NCBI RefSeq assembly: GCF_014205275.1
Contig: NZ_JACHND010000001.1
Span: 7,378,001-7,442,000, forward strand
Reading direction: 5' to 3'
Length of the DNA stretch: 64,000 nucleotides
Origin: Sphaerisporangium siamense
GTDB taxonomy: Bacteria; Actinomycetota; Actinomycetes; Streptosporangiales; Streptosporangiaceae
The translations under genes were made by a program, and so were the position numbers. Within the stretch, counting starts at the first letter, position 1, and each line of letters starts with the position of its first letter. The notes beneath the pieces are model-generated. The model saw only the letters and a list, made by a program, of their open reading frames with translations, searched no databases and was not told the origin of the DNA. Below, one piece after another: positions 35,545 through 46,800 of this stretch.

Positions 35545-36551
35545 ACGTCATCTCCTACCGGCCCGGCCCTGACGAGCTGTCGTACACGTTCGGCGGGCGC
35601 CCCGCCGTCGGCGCGGTCAAGCCCGGGACGATCGTGGAGCTGTTTACCGAGGACTGCTTCGGCGGCCGCGTCCGCGGCGTGGACGACCTGCCGTCCGAGG
35701 TCTGCGAGTTCCCGTACCTCAACCCGGTCACCGGGCCCTTCCACGTCGACGGCGCCGAGCCCGGCGACACGCTCGCGCTGCACTTCGTCTCCATCGAGCC
35801 CGCGCGCGACTGGGCGGTCTCGACCACGTTCCCGCACTTCGGGGCGCTGACCGCCACCCACACCACCGCGATGCTGCACCCGCCGCTCGACGAGGTCGTG
35901 TGGATGTACGAGGTGGACAGGGAGCGGCGGACCGTCCGCTACCGGGCCAGGCGCGGGGACTTCACCGTCGAGATGCCGCTCGACCCCATGCACGGCACGG
36001 TCGGCGTCGCGCCCGCCGCCTCGGAGGCGCGGATGACGATCACGCCCGACGCGCACGGCGGCAACATGGACACCCCCGAACTGCGTGCCGGGGTCACCGT
36101 CTACCTGGGCGTCAACGTCGAGGGCGCCCTGTTCTCCATCGGCGACGGGCACTGCCGCCAGGGCCACGGCGAGGTGTGCGGCACCGCGGTCGAGGCGGCG
36201 ATGAACACGGTCGTCGCCGTCGAGCTGATCAAGGGCGTCGCGACGCCGTGGCCGAGGCTGGAGGACGACGCCCACCTGATGTCCACCGGCTCGGCCCGTC
36301 CCCTGGAGGACGCCTACCGCATCAGCCAGCACGACCTGGTGACCTGGGCGGCCTCGCTCACCGGGCTCGACGAGCTGGACGCCTACCAGCTCGTCAGCCA
36401 GGGCGGCGAGGCCCCGGTGGGCAACGTCTGCGACAGCAACTACACGATGGTCGCCAAGCTTCCCAAGGCGTACCTCGGCGCCCCCGACCCGTACGAGTCC
36501 GCGCACACACGGCTGCGCGGACTGGGCCGGGAGTACCTCTCCTCCCGCTGA
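35541..36551 (+). CDS. Acetamidase/formamidase family protein
   Basis: The 336-residue FmdA/AmdA family protein hydrolyses short amides to carboxylate and ammonia. NPVTGPFHVDGAEPGDTLAL, the metal-binding PHFGAL and GGNMDT segments, and SIGDGHCRQGHGEVCGTAVE are characteristic. It starts at a GTG sharing GTGA with the permease stop, after CTCGGAGG. It is shorter than the 400-residue Fmd enzymes but normal for the actinobacterial short type. The substrate may be the compound imported by the permease. Confidence 0.9.
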   Translation: MNVISYRPGPDELSYTFGGRPAVGAVKPGTIVELFTEDCFGGRVRGVDDLPSEVCEFPYLNPVTGPFHVDGAEPGDTLALHFVSIEPARDWAVSTTFPHFGALTATHTTAMLHPPLDEVVWMYEVDRERRTVRYRARRGDFTVEMPLDPMHGTVGVAPAASEARMTITPDAHGGNMDTPELRAGVTVYLGVNVEGALFSIGDGHCRQGHGEVCGTAVEAAMNTVVAVELIKGVATPWPRLEDDAHLMSTGSARPLEDAYRISQHDLVTWAASLTGLDELDAYQLVSQGGEAPVGNVCDSNYTMVAKLPKAYLGAPDPYESAHTRLRGLGREYLSSR

Positions 36552-36685
36552 GGCCGCGGCCCGGGGACGCCCCGCCGGATTCCCTGAGTCCTCGTGACTC
36601 CCTGGTCCGAGGACTTCCGGCGCGGCGTCCCCGGCGCCGCCGAGACCGTGGCCGGCCGCGTACGGCCGGCGTCTTCCCACGCGCC

Positions 36686-36727
36686 TCCCACGCGCGTCTC
36701 ACCACGGGGGCGGAGACGCGCGTGGGA
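36686..36727. terminator. Bidirectional terminator (15-bp stem), with a second hairpin just upstream
   Basis: A perfect 15-bp stem (36686-36700 with 36713-36727) encloses a 12-base loop between convergent genes. A shorter stem, GCCGGCC (36651-36657) with GGCCGGC (36664-36670), precedes it. Confidence 0.75.
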
Positions 36728-36759
36728 CCACTCTCCCGCCGGCCGCACCGCCGGTCGTC

Positions 36760-37668
36760 CTAGCCGGCGGCGGTGACGACGCGCTCGCACAGCTCATGGG
36801 TCAGCAGGGCGTCCCGCGCCGAGACGACGCGCCCCGCGCGCACCGCGGCGAGGAACTCGGCGCAGAGCTGCTCGATGCCCCGCTGGCGCCCGACCGGCGT
36901 CCAGTCGCCGCGCCGCACCAGCGTCTCGCCCCCGGCGTACTCCACCACGTCCCCGAGGTTGACCACCCGGCGCTTGCGCCCGCCCCCGATGACCTCACAA
37001 CTCTCCTCGGCGTCCCCGCTCACCCTGCTCATGACCCCGATCGCCGTGAACGCCCCGGCCGCGTGGTCGCCGGTGAGGTGCAGGACCACGTGTTCCAGGA
37101 GTCCTTCCCGGACACGGACGTCCACCGTCACGCCGGAGACGTCGCCCGGCGCGAGGAAGCGCAGGGTGTCGACCACGTGGATGAAGTCGTCGAAGACCAC
37201 CCGCCGGGCGACGTCCTGCTGCCCCGTGCGGTTCTTCTGCATGACGACCAGGTCGCGCGGCCCGTCGAGCAGCGCGGCGTACCCGGGGGCGTGCCTGCGG
37301 TTGAACCCCACCATCAGCGACCGCCCGCCCTCCTCCGCGAGCCGCACCAGCTTCTCGGCGTCCGGCAGGTTGTCCGCCAGCGGCTTGTCCACGTAGACGT
37401 GCACGCCGGCCCGCAGCAACGTCTCGACGATCTCGACGTGCGCCGCGGTCGCGGCGTGCACGAACGCCGCCTCGACGCCGGCGGCGACCACCTCGTCAAC
37501 GGAGGTGACCCGCGCCGGGATCCGGTAGGCGTCCCCCAGGCGGTCGAGCGTGGCCCGGTTCCGCGTGCAGAGCAGTACGTCCACCCCCGGCGTCGCCGCC
37601 AGCACCGGCAGGTACGCCTTCTCCGCGATGTCCCCGAGCCCGACCATCGCCACCCGCGTCACGTCCAT
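36760..37668 (-). CDS. Gfo/Idh/MocA-family oxidoreductase
   Basis: The protein has 302 residues. VAMVGLGDIAEKAYLPVL is the NAD(P)-binding Rossmann start, and VDKPLADNLPDAEKLV holds the EKP-like (here DKP) lysine. Asp/His in FDDFIHVVDTLRFL fit the catalytic site. The substrate, often a sugar or inositol derivative, cannot be inferred, and no pathway genes adjoin it. Confidence 0.88.
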   Translation of the reverse strand: MDVTRVAMVGLGDIAEKAYLPVLAATPGVDVLLCTRNRATLDRLGDAYRIPARVTSVDEVVAAGVEAAFVHAATAAHVEIVETLLRAGVHVYVDKPLADNLPDAEKLVRLAEEGGRSLMVGFNRRHAPGYAALLDGPRDLVVMQKNRTGQQDVARRVVFDDFIHVVDTLRFLAPGDVSGVTVDVRVREGLLEHVVLHLTGDHAAGAFTAIGVMSRVSGDAEESCEVIGGGRKRRVVNLGDVVEYAGGETLVRRGDWTPVGRQRGIEQLCAEFLAAVRAGRVVSARDALLTHELCERVVTAAG

Positions 37669-37726
37669 GCCGAGAGCCTACGGGCGCGCATGGCGCCCTA
37701 CGGGAGCGGCCCCGGTACGCTCCGGC

Positions 37727-38695
37727 TCAGCGGACGACCTGCAAGAGGCCGAGGTTCTTGGCCTTGGCGGGCTCGGTGAGGGTCTGGAGGCGCTTGCCGG
37801 TCGCGTCCAGGACCACCAGGTCGTTGTGCGTCCGGCCGGCGACGCGGACCACCAGGCGGCCGTCCGCGAGATACAGCGCGCCGACGAGCCGGCCCTTGAC
37901 CGGGATGGGCAGCTTCTTGCCGGTCACCGTGTCGACGACGGTCGGGGTGAACTGGCTCGGCCAGCCGCCGTCGCCCTGCGGCTCGCCCCTGCGCACCATG
38001 TGGACGATCACGTTGCGGCCGTTGGGAGACAGGCTCTGCACGTGGGTCGGGTAGGCGATGCCCTTGGCCTTCACCGTCTTGCCGGTCTGCAGGTCCAGCT
38101 TGTGGACGCCGTTGGCGGAGCCCGCGTACCCGGCCAGGTAGCGGCCGTCGCCCGACCAGGTCAGGTGGCAGACCCCTTCGGTGACGCCCGCCTTGCGCCT
38201 GCCGGTGCCGTCCAGGTTGACGATCGTCACCGGGGAGGCGTCGGTCTTGCTCGGGTTCACGAAGGCCACCCGCCGGGAGTCCGGCGACCACGTCGGCGTC
38301 AGGCAGGGGCCGCCGTTCACCGCGCCCTTGGCGATCGTCGTCACCCGGCCGCTCTGGCTCACCTTCACCTCGCCGCGCGGGGTGATCCAGGCGACCTTCC
38401 TGCCGTCGGGGGACGCCGCGAACTCGAAGTTGTCCGAGGGGGTGCCGATCCGGGTGAAGCCCTTGCCGGGCTCGTAGCGGTCGATGCCGATGCGGTCGGT
38501 GTAGGAGTAGAAGACGGCCGCGCCCGTCAGGGGGCGCACGCGGAGTGCCGTGGCGGCGTCTTTGACGGCGGGCTTGGCGGCGGGCTTGGCGGCGGTGGCG
38601 GCGCTCGCTGAGGCGAGGGCCGGGGACGACAGGGTGGCCAGCGTGGCGGCCGTCGCCGCGGCCAACGCCGCGGCGGCCGGGACCCGAAGCTTCAC
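37727..38695 (-). CDS. Secreted TolB/WD40-like beta-propeller protein
   Basis: The protein has 322 residues from the GTG at 38695, chosen for GGAG eight bases upstream; an ATG at 38713 is the alternative. An Ala-rich signal peptide (about 1-32) is followed by TolB-type repeats with the SPDGRKVAWI, SPDSRRVAFV and SGDGRYLAGY motifs. The fold is a beta-propeller, probably outside the cell and protein-binding. No enzymatic residues are recognised. Confidence 0.78.
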   Translation of the reverse strand: MKLRVPAAAALAAATAATLATLSSPALASASAATAAKPAAKPAVKDAATALRVRPLTGAAVFYSYTDRIGIDRYEPGKGFTRIGTPSDNFEFAASPDGRKVAWITPRGEVKVSQSGRVTTIAKGAVNGGPCLTPTWSPDSRRVAFVNPSKTDASPVTIVNLDGTGRRKAGVTEGVCHLTWSGDGRYLAGYAGSANGVHKLDLQTGKTVKAKGIAYPTHVQSLSPNGRNVIVHMVRRGEPQGDGGWPSQFTPTVVDTVTGKKLPIPVKGRLVGALYLADGRLVVRVAGRTHNDLVVLDATGKRLQTLTEPAKAKNLGLLQVVR

Positions 38696-38847
38696 GGGGG
38701 TGTCTCCGTCCATGGGTGCGTGCTCGTGTTCGTACTCAGGGTTGGACGCCGCCGAGCCCGGCATTGTTCGCCGCACCGCCCGGTCGCCTCCTCCCAGCCG
38801 AGCATGATCCCATCCCTTGTCCTCCGGCCGCGGCGGGGGATCGCCCG

Positions 38848-39786
38848 TCATGCCGCCTTGGTCGCGCGTATCCACGCGATGGTGCGCTCCAGCGCCTCGT
38901 CCATCGGCGTCGGCGCGACGCCGAACGTCGACTCGAACGCCGTGGAGTCCATGACGAACGGGCGCGTGAACTGGTGACGCGTCTCCTCCAGCTCGCGCGG
39001 CAGCGGCGAGAAGGCCCCGGCCGCGCGCATCACCCAGTGCGGGATCGGCTTCACCCGTGGGGCGCGGACTCCGGCGACGGCGGCCGCCCGGTCGGCCATC
39101 TCCTGGATCGTCAGGGCCGGGGTCGTGGGGACGTGCCAGGGGCGGCCCCACGCCCGCTCGTCGGACCCGGCCGTCATCAGGGCGCGCGCCACGTCCGGCA
39201 GGTACGTCATGCTGTGCGGCTGGTGCGGGTCGGCGGGGACGCGCACGGGCCTGCCCGCCAGGATGGGGGCGAGGAACCGGTCCCCGAGGAAGGACTGGCC
39301 GGTCATCTCCGGGCCGAAGTAGTCGGATGCGCGCACCTCGGTGGCGCGCAGCAGTCCGGCCCGGTGGGCGGCGAGCGCGTCGGCCCACATGCGGGCGCGG
39401 ACGCGGCCCTTGGCGCCGGTCGAGGCGAGCGGCGTGTCCTCGGTCATCGGACGGTCGACGGGGCCGTACCCGTACAGGTTGCCCAAGGTGACGAGCACGG
39501 CGCCGCTCATCTCCGCCGCCTGGAGCAGGGCGGCGGCGATGGGAGGCCAGTCCTGCGGCCAGCGGTGGTAGCGGGGGTTGGCGCAGTTGTAGAGGGCGTC
39601 GGCCTTCCCCGCGACCTTGGTCAGCCGGGCGGCGTCCCCGGCGTCGGCCGCGACCCGCGTCACCCCGGGCAGGACCGGGCCGGAGCCCGACCGGGTCACG
39701 ATGACGACGTCGTGCCCCGCGTCGGCGAGCAGCCCGGCGAGCCGCGCCCCGACCTGCCCCGCCCCGACGACGACGTGCTTCCCCAT
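38848..39786 (-). CDS. NAD-dependent epimerase/dehydratase family protein
   Basis: The protein has 312 residues. HVVVGAGQVGARLAGLLADAG is a GxGxxG NAD(P) site, and VTLGNLYGYGPVDRPMTE contains the SDR Tyr region, though the YxxxK spacing is atypical (YGY). SYFGP-like text (ASDYFGPEM) is typical of extended/atypical SDRs. The ATG at 39786 has AAAGGAC nine bases upstream. The substrate is unknown. Confidence 0.82.
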   Translation of the reverse strand: MGKHVVVGAGQVGARLAGLLADAGHDVVIVTRSGSGPVLPGVTRVAADAGDAARLTKVAGKADALYNCANPRYHRWPQDWPPIAAALLQAAEMSGAVLVTLGNLYGYGPVDRPMTEDTPLASTGAKGRVRARMWADALAAHRAGLLRATEVRASDYFGPEMTGQSFLGDRFLAPILAGRPVRVPADPHQPHSMTYLPDVARALMTAGSDERAWGRPWHVPTTPALTIQEMADRAAAVAGVRAPRVKPIPHWVMRAAGAFSPLPRELEETRHQFTRPFVMDSTAFESTFGVAPTPMDEALERTIAWIRATKAA

Positions 39787-39905
39787 GATCATGTCCTTTC
39801 CGCGACGGCCCCTTAGTTCGGGGCGCGCCATCGAGCCTTTTGTGGCGATCCTTGTGAGTTCGAGCTACTTGCGGTCTCTGGCGGGTCGTCGTGCGGACGG
39901 CCCCG

Positions 39906-40253
39906 CTATGCGACCTGCTTCCAGGCGACGCGCAGGGCCGCGTTGACGGCGAAGGCCGCCGCGAAGACGAGCGCGGCCGTCGTGAGGCCGGCGGCGGCGG
40001 TCGCCATGACGCCCCCGCTGAACCAGAGCACCTCCAGCAGGGCACGCGACGCCCCGCGCAGGGGAACACGCGCCTTGGGCGACCCCAGCAACCCCCACAC
40101 CACGGCGAACGCCACCGGCCCGCCGACCCCCGCGAGGATCCTGACCGGCCAGGCCGCCCCCAGCGTGAACCCCCAGTACCCGACGGCCAGGTACACGGCC
40201 AGTTCGAGCACGAACATCAGCCCCATGTTGGTTCCCTTGGCCACGCCCGTCAT
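39906..40253 (-). CDS. YrdB-family (DUF2568) small membrane protein
   Basis: The protein has 115 residues and four membrane helices. LELAVYLAVGYWGF, ILAGVGGPVAFAVVWGLLGSPKA and VLWFSGGVMATA match YrdB/DUF2568. The function is unknown. The ATG at 40253 follows GGGAG. Its upstream region carries two palindromes shared with a tetR promoter 7 kb away, so it may belong to that regulon. Confidence 0.8.
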   Translation of the reverse strand: MTGVAKGTNMGLMFVLELAVYLAVGYWGFTLGAAWPVRILAGVGGPVAFAVVWGLLGSPKARVPLRGASRALLEVLWFSGGVMATAAAGLTTAALVFAAAFAVNAALRVAWKQVA

Positions 40254-40292
40254 CGTGCACTCCCGCAAAGATCTGGATTCCCGCTCCGTTCT

Positions 40293-40342
40293 GAGAGCAA
40301 TGCTCTCGCACGAGAACAGCACTCGTCAAGAGCACTGCTCTC
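40293..40342. promoter_or_regulatory. Pair of TetR-type operator palindromes
   Basis: GAGAGCAATGCTCTC (40293-40307) is a perfect 7-1-7 palindrome, and AAGAGCACTGCTCTC (40328-40342) is a near-copy. They lie between the divergent YrdB gene and the Trypco/trypsin-NACHT operon. On the minus strand TTGACG lies between the two sites, as a -35 would. Related sites precede the tetR gene at 47725. Confidence 0.65.
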
Positions 40343-40531
40343 GCACACGTCCGCCGCTCTCCTCAGGACCCGCCATAGAGAAGGGATGGAGAAGGCGCGA
40401 AGGCGGAGAAGGCCGGGCATGCAGAAGGCACCAGGGTCGGACGGGGAGAAAGCACGCCGTCGTCCCCGGCAGGGTTACGATCCGGCATACGTGCTGCAGG
40501 CGACCCCCTTCACCTCTCCCCCGGAGCCGAT

Positions 40532-40852
40532 GTGAGCGAGCTCATGCGTATGCCCCTGTCCGGCGGCGGTCACGTCATCGTGGAACTGCCGGAGGACACG
40601 CCGGGAGTGCGGCGCGCGTCGCGGCCCGGGGAGCGGATCGAGGCGGCGGTGACCTCCCTGCAGTCCGCGCTCCAGCCGATCAGGGAGGCCGCCGAGGCCG
40701 CCCTCGACACCTTCCGTGCCGCCGGCCCGGACGAGGTGGAGATCGAACTCGGCGTCAAGCTCAACGCCGAGGCAGGGGCACTGATCGCCAAGTCCTCGGC
40801 CGAGGGCCACCTCACCGTGAAGCTGGTCTGGCACCGCGCCACGGAGTCCTGA
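40532..40852 (+). CDS. Trypco1 (CU044_2847-family) protein
   Basis: The protein has 106 residues. MPLSGGGHVIVELPED opens a beta-rich N-terminus, a helix follows, and the C-terminus DEVEIELGVKLNAEAGALIA with HLTVKLVW matches the trypsin-co-occurring domain 1. Such domains accompany trypsin-like proteases in predicted NTP-dependent conflict systems of multicellular bacteria. The GTG start has CGGAG upstream. It ends one base before the giant trypsin-NACHT gene, so the two are co-translated. Confidence 0.82.
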   Translation: MSELMRMPLSGGGHVIVELPEDTPGVRRASRPGERIEAAVTSLQSALQPIREAAEAALDTFRAAGPDEVEIELGVKLNAEAGALIAKSSAEGHLTVKLVWHRATES

Positions 40853-40853
40853 C

Positions 40854-43800
40854 ATGCGCCCATGGTCGGTCCGCGTCCACGGCCCCCGAGGCATCTGCGG
40901 CGCCGGCGTCCTCCTCGACCCTCACCACGTCCTGACCTGCGCCCACGTCGTCAACACCGCCCTCGGCCGCCCCCCGGACGCCCCGGAACTCCCCGCCAGC
41001 CCGATCGAGCTGGACTTCCCGTTCAGCGCGGACGGCCACCGTCTCAGCGCGTGGGTCGCGGACGGCGGCTGGTTCCCGATCCAGGGCGACGAGCGCGGCG
41101 ACGTGGCCGTCCTCGCCCTGGCCGCCCCGGCTCCGGACGGCGCCGCCCCGGCCGTGTTCCGCGAGCGGGCCGAGCGCGGCACGCCCGTGCACGCCTACGG
41201 CTACCCACCCGGCGTGGACACCGGCGTCTGGGCCGTCTCCTACGAGGTCGGCGACCCCGGCGGCCCCGAGTGGATCCAGCTCGACGCGACCAGACCCACC
41301 GGCCGCCGCATCGAGCACGGCTTCAGCGGGGCCGCCGTCGAGCGCCTCGGCGACGGCCGCGTCGTCGGCATCGTCGTCACGGAGGACCCGACGGACACGG
41401 CCAAGGTCGCCTGGATGCTGCCCACGTCGGTCCTGTCGTCCCGCTGGCGATTACCGCACGTCGAGCGCTCGCCGCACGTCCCCGCGCACGACCGGTCGCG
41501 CGGCGGTCCGCCAGGCCCCGCCGCGCGGCCGGCGTGCCTCGCGGACGCGGCGCCGGAAGTGGCCGGGGTGCTCCGCATCATGCGGCAGGTCGCCGACGAC
41601 CTGCCGTACCCGCTGCGCGGCGGCCACGGCCGCCTGCCCCTGTCCGGCGTCTACGTCCGCCAGAGCGTCACCGCCGCCTCCGAGTCGCGCCGGCCGTGGG
41701 ACGAGGGAATCGAGGACATGGCGGAGGAGGAGCGGCGCCCCGCCTCCGGGCCGTCCCAGCCCTTCGAGCAGGTCTTCGAGCGGCACGACCACCTGGTGAT
41801 CGAGGGCGCCGCCGGGCTCGGCAAGAGCACGCTCGGCCGGGTGCTGACCCGGCACATGGCCGAGCGCGTCCTGGACTCCCAGGACATCCCCGCCGACGGT
41901 GACCCGGCCCACATGGCCGGGCGCGTCCTGGACTCCCAGAACGCCCCCGCCGACGGTGATCCGGCCCTGGTCCCGATCATGCTGCCCGCGCGCGTGCTGG
42001 CCGGCCACCTGGACCGTAGCTGGCCCGAGGCGCTCCAGGCGGCGGTGACCGCGGAGTACGGACGCCCCGACGGCGAGGTACCCGCCGGCGTGTTCTCTCG
42101 CCCCCTGCACGGCAGGCGCTGGCTGATCGTCGTGGACGCCCTGGACGAGATCCCCCACCAGGACGACCGGGAGCGCCTGCTGACGGCGCTGGCCGCCCGC
42201 CTCCCCGACGGCGACGGCCCGGCCCGGTACCTGATCACGACCCGCCCGCTCTCCCCCGGGGAGATCGACCGGCTGCGCGGCCCCCGGGTCGGCTTCTACG
42301 CGCTCCAGCCCTTCGACGACGAGGCCCTGCGCGCGTTCGCCCACAACTGGTTCGACCCCGGGAACATCCCCTCGGGCGACGCGGCGGCCGAGGAGTTCCT
42401 GCGCCAGGTGCGGCTGGCCGGCCTGGAGGAGATCCTCGAAGTGCCGCTGCTGGCCACGGTCGCCGCGCACGTCCACCAGTCCCGCCGCGACCGCCCGCTC
42501 CCCGCCGGCCGCTACGAGCTGTACGAGGAGTACATGGCGCAGTTCGCCCGGGCTCGTTCCGGGACGGCCGCCACCACCCTGGCGCCCCTCGGCGACCTAC
42601 CGGGCGGTCCGGCCCTGGCGACGTGGCTGAGCGAACACCAGGCCGACCTGATGGAGGAACTGGCCACCGCGTACACGACCAGCGAGCGTGCGCTGATCGA
42701 GGTGGCGCGGCGCTTCCTCGCCGAGCACGCGCCCATGCCCGCGCGCCTGCCGCTCGACTGGGACGACGTCCTCGCGGAATGGCTGTGCCGGTCGGGCATC
42801 CTCGGCAGGAGCGGAACGCGCCTGCGCTTCCTGCACCAGACCTTCGCCGAACACCTGGCCGCCACCGCCCGCGCCAAGGCCCTGCCCGACACGTTCGCCC
42901 CCGACGAACCGCCCTGGGACGAGCTCGTCCGCGACATGCTGCTGGAAGACGAGAACGCCCGGCGCGTGCTGCTGCACCACCTGCACCTGCGCGGACCGGG
43001 CGCGGCGCTGCTCGACTGGCTCCAGCAGGGCACCCTCGACCAGCGAGCCTGCGCCGAGACCCTGATCCAGGAGGGCACCCCCACCTCGGAATCCCAACTC
43101 GACGTCCACCTGACCAGGGTGGAGCGGCAGGTGCGGGCGGGCCGGCCTGCGGAACTCAAGAACCTCGCGGGTCTGACCCGCCACGCCATGGTCCGCCGCC
43201 GCCTGGAGGCCCTCCTCACCGAGACCACGGCGCTCTCCGCGTACGAGACGATCACCCTGGTCGACCTGCTGCGGGAACGGTCCGACCACGTGCGCCGCGA
43301 GGGCCCGTCTCTGCTGCGGACGCTAGCCACCTCGGACGGCTCGGTCCACCTTCCCTTAGAGGCGGCCGTGGTCCTGGCTCGCTTCGGCGGGGAGCACCGC
43401 GCCGAGGGCGCCCACGTGCTCTACGCGATCGGCGTCGATCCCTCTTGCGACATCCTCGTCCGGGAGCACGCCGGGGAGGCCCTGGCCCGGCTGGGCCCCG
43501 AGAACCGCACGCGTGCCGGAGATGCCTTCCATCGGCTGGCCGCCGATCCGGCCGTCTGGTTCTGGACTCGCCTTCGTTCCGCCGAGCGGCTCGCCGCCCT
43601 CGGGGGAGAGCACCGAACCCGGGCGGCGGAGATCCTTCGCGCCATGGCCGCGAACACAGAGGCCCCCGGTTGGGCGCGGCACCCGCCCGCGAAAGAGCTG
43701 GCCAAGCTCGGCGGGCGGCACCGTGCCGAAGCACTGGACCTGTTGCGCCGTCTGGCGGACGAGCCGGACGTCGACGCGTACGAACGGGGCGAGGCGCTGG

Positions 43801-46800
43801 TCGCCATGGCGGAGATCGAGCCGCTGCACCGCTCCGAGGCCGCCGACGCCCTCACGCGCCTGGCCACCGACCTCACGGTGGACGCGTGGACCCGCTTCCG
43901 GGCCGCTCGGGAGCTGGCGGATCTCGGCGCCGAGAGCCGTGCGAAGGCCGCGAGGATCTTCTTCGACCAAGCGCGCGATCCGGACACGGACCCGGGCAGC
44001 CGGCAGAGCTCCGCCGTCGAGCTGAGCAATCTCGGCACGCAGTTCCATGCATGGGCCCGCGAGGCCCTGCGCCTCGTCGGCACGGACCTCACCATCAGCC
44101 CGGACGAGGCCAGGACGGCGGCGACCCGGCTGCCCCTGCTCCGCGCGGAGGGCCACGCGCACGCCGCGGAGATCCTCCTGCGCCTCGCCGCCGCCTCGAG
44201 TGTGCCGGTGTACGAGCGATTCAGGGCGGCCACGACGCTGGCCAAGCTGGGAGGCGAGTACACCGATCGCGTACACGGGCTGGTGGTCGGGCTCCTGGAC
44301 GATCCGCTCGCCCCGTCCTTCGCGCGCGTGCTGGCGGCGGCGATCTGGGCTGCGCTCAGACCCCATGACACGCCCGTGACGGCCGCGCTGGTCCACCAAT
44401 TGGCCATGGCGCCGACAACACCTCCGGAGGCCCGTATCCTCGGCGCCCGTGCGTTGCTCGGTATGGAAGATCGTGGCCTCGGCCGCGCCGCGGAGGTATT
44501 GGGCGTCGTGGCCTCCGACCACTTGGCCGGCGCGCGCGAGCGCGAGCGGGCGGCTGATGAGCTTTTGTCGCTCGGAGACGAGAACCGCGATCGCGCCGCC
44601 GTCCATTATGGCGAGATCGCCACCGACCCCACCACCGACGGGGGAGACCGGGTGAACAGCGCCCGGGCCGCAGCGTTGGTGGGGAGTGGCCGTATCCACG
44701 GTACCGAGATCCTTTACGGATTCGTTCTCGATCCCACGGTCGAACCCAGGATCCGGATGATCGCCGTCGGCTATTTGGTGATGGGGGGCAGGGAGCATCA
44801 CCAGCGGGTGATCTCCACGCTATACGGTCTCATCAGCGACCCCGCAGCGCCCGTCGAGTTACGTGTCAGCGCCGCCCGGAGGCTCACCGACTTCGGCCCC
44901 GAGCATCGCGAGCGCGCGCTCAAGGTCATCTACCGGCTGGCAGCGGATCCCGGGCTGAGCGACGAGGACAAGCTGGGCTTTCTAACCGCGGTCGACTTGA
45001 TGGACCGCGAGCGCCGCGCGGAGGTCGCCGTATCGCTCCGCCGGCTCACCACGGATCCGTTCACGCCGGCCGTGACTCGCCGGTCCGCCGCGGTGGAGCT
45101 TGGGAAGCTGGGCGGCGAACACACGTCATGGGCCACCGCTGTGCTGCACCGGCTGGCCACCGACCCCGCCCTCCCCCCTGACGCCCGCCGGTCGGCGGCC
45201 GAGGAGCTGGCCACGTTGGGCGAGGACGGCAGGCGTCAGGCGGTGGACGTCATGCACGGCCTCGCGCTGGACCCCCGGTCCGTTCCGGAGGACCGTGGCG
45301 AGGCGGCGTACGAGCTGGCCAAGCTGAGCGGCGCGGATCGGGACCGCGGCGCGCGTGTCCTTCTCGGCATCGCCGTAGACCCGCGCGTGGCGCCGGGCGA
45401 CCGGTGCTCGGCGGCCTGGCGGCTCGGACGGCTCGGCGGCGGCCATCGCGACCGCGGCGCGGAGATCCTCGACGACCTCGCCCGCGACCCGGCCGCCGAT
45501 CCCGACGACCGCCTCATCGCCGCACGCCGACTCGTCACGCTCGGCCCGGCCGCCCAGCCCCGCGCCGTGGACGCGCTGTCCCGGCTCGCCCGCGACCCCG
45601 GCGCCGGGGCGTTCGTCCGCCGGTGGGCGGCCGAGTCCCTGGCCGAGCTGCCCTCGCCGCACACCGAGGCCCTCGCCGCCGACTGCCTCGCCTTGCTCGC
45701 CGAGGACGGAGCAGCCGACGCCTGGAACCGCTGCTGGGCCATCGAGCGCCTCATGACCCTGGACTCGGCGGCCCGCCGCCGCGCCCTGAAGGCGGCGTAC
45801 GACTTCACCCGGGAGCAGGCACCCCCGCCCTCGTCACGCGCCGAGCCCCTCCCCCGGGACACGGCTCTCGCACAGATGGTCCGCGCGAGCATGGCCGTCG
45901 CGGACACGGTCGCGGCGGACACAGTCGCGGCGGACACGGTTCGCGGTGGCAGGCTGCCGACGGAGGCGGCTCTTGGTGGCAAGGTTTCGGCGGACACGGC
46001 GGCCGGTGGGACGGCCGGGTGGTGCGGTCGCGACATGGTGGAGTGGCCTGGTGGCGATGGCGAGCTCGATCTGCCGCGTGTGCTGGCCGTCGCCTGGTTG
46101 GCCGATATCGGTGACGAGCATCATCATCGCGCGGTCGATCTGCTCACCCGGTTCTCCGAGGACCGCGCGCACTCGGGCCGCGACCGCATTCTGGCCGCCT
46201 TCTCGCTGCTCGGCCTCAGTCACATCCACCGCGAGCGCGGCGCACGCCTGCTCCGGTGGATCGCCGACGACCCGCGCCTGCGGGCCTGGGAGCGCCGCCA
46301 GGCCGCCGACGTACTCACGAGGCTCGGCCACGAACATCGCGCCACGGCGGCGGCCCTGCTCGGCGCCATCGTGGCCGACGCCTCGGCCGACCTCTGGGAG
46401 CGCGTGGAGGCCGCGCAGGCACTGGACGTGCTGGACCCCACCGGACGGCCCGCCGCAGTGGCCGCGCTACGGCCGGTCGTCGGCGAGTACGCGGTTCCCG
46501 TCGAGCAGCGCCTTGCGGCGGTGGACGTCCTTCTCCGGCTCGGCCCCGAGGGACGCTGCGCAGCGATCGACCTGCTCTGGGAGATCGCCGGGGAGGTGGA
46601 GGACGAGGCCCGCCGACGCGCCCTCCTCATCCTCGCCCGGATGGAGGACGGACCTCGCGAGGAGGCGGCCCGGCGGCTCGGGGCCCTGGCCGCCGATGCG
46701 TACGTCGCCGCGGACGTGCGTCTGCGGGCGGCGCTGGACCTGGCGCGCATGGGCGACGCGTGGCACGCGGGGGCGGTGAAAGCACTCCGCCGACTCGCCG

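Noticed and set aside
38714-40069. Upstream extension of the TolB-like gene to 780 codons
   Set aside because: It is a shadow of the epimerase gene; the signal peptide begins at 38695 or 38713.
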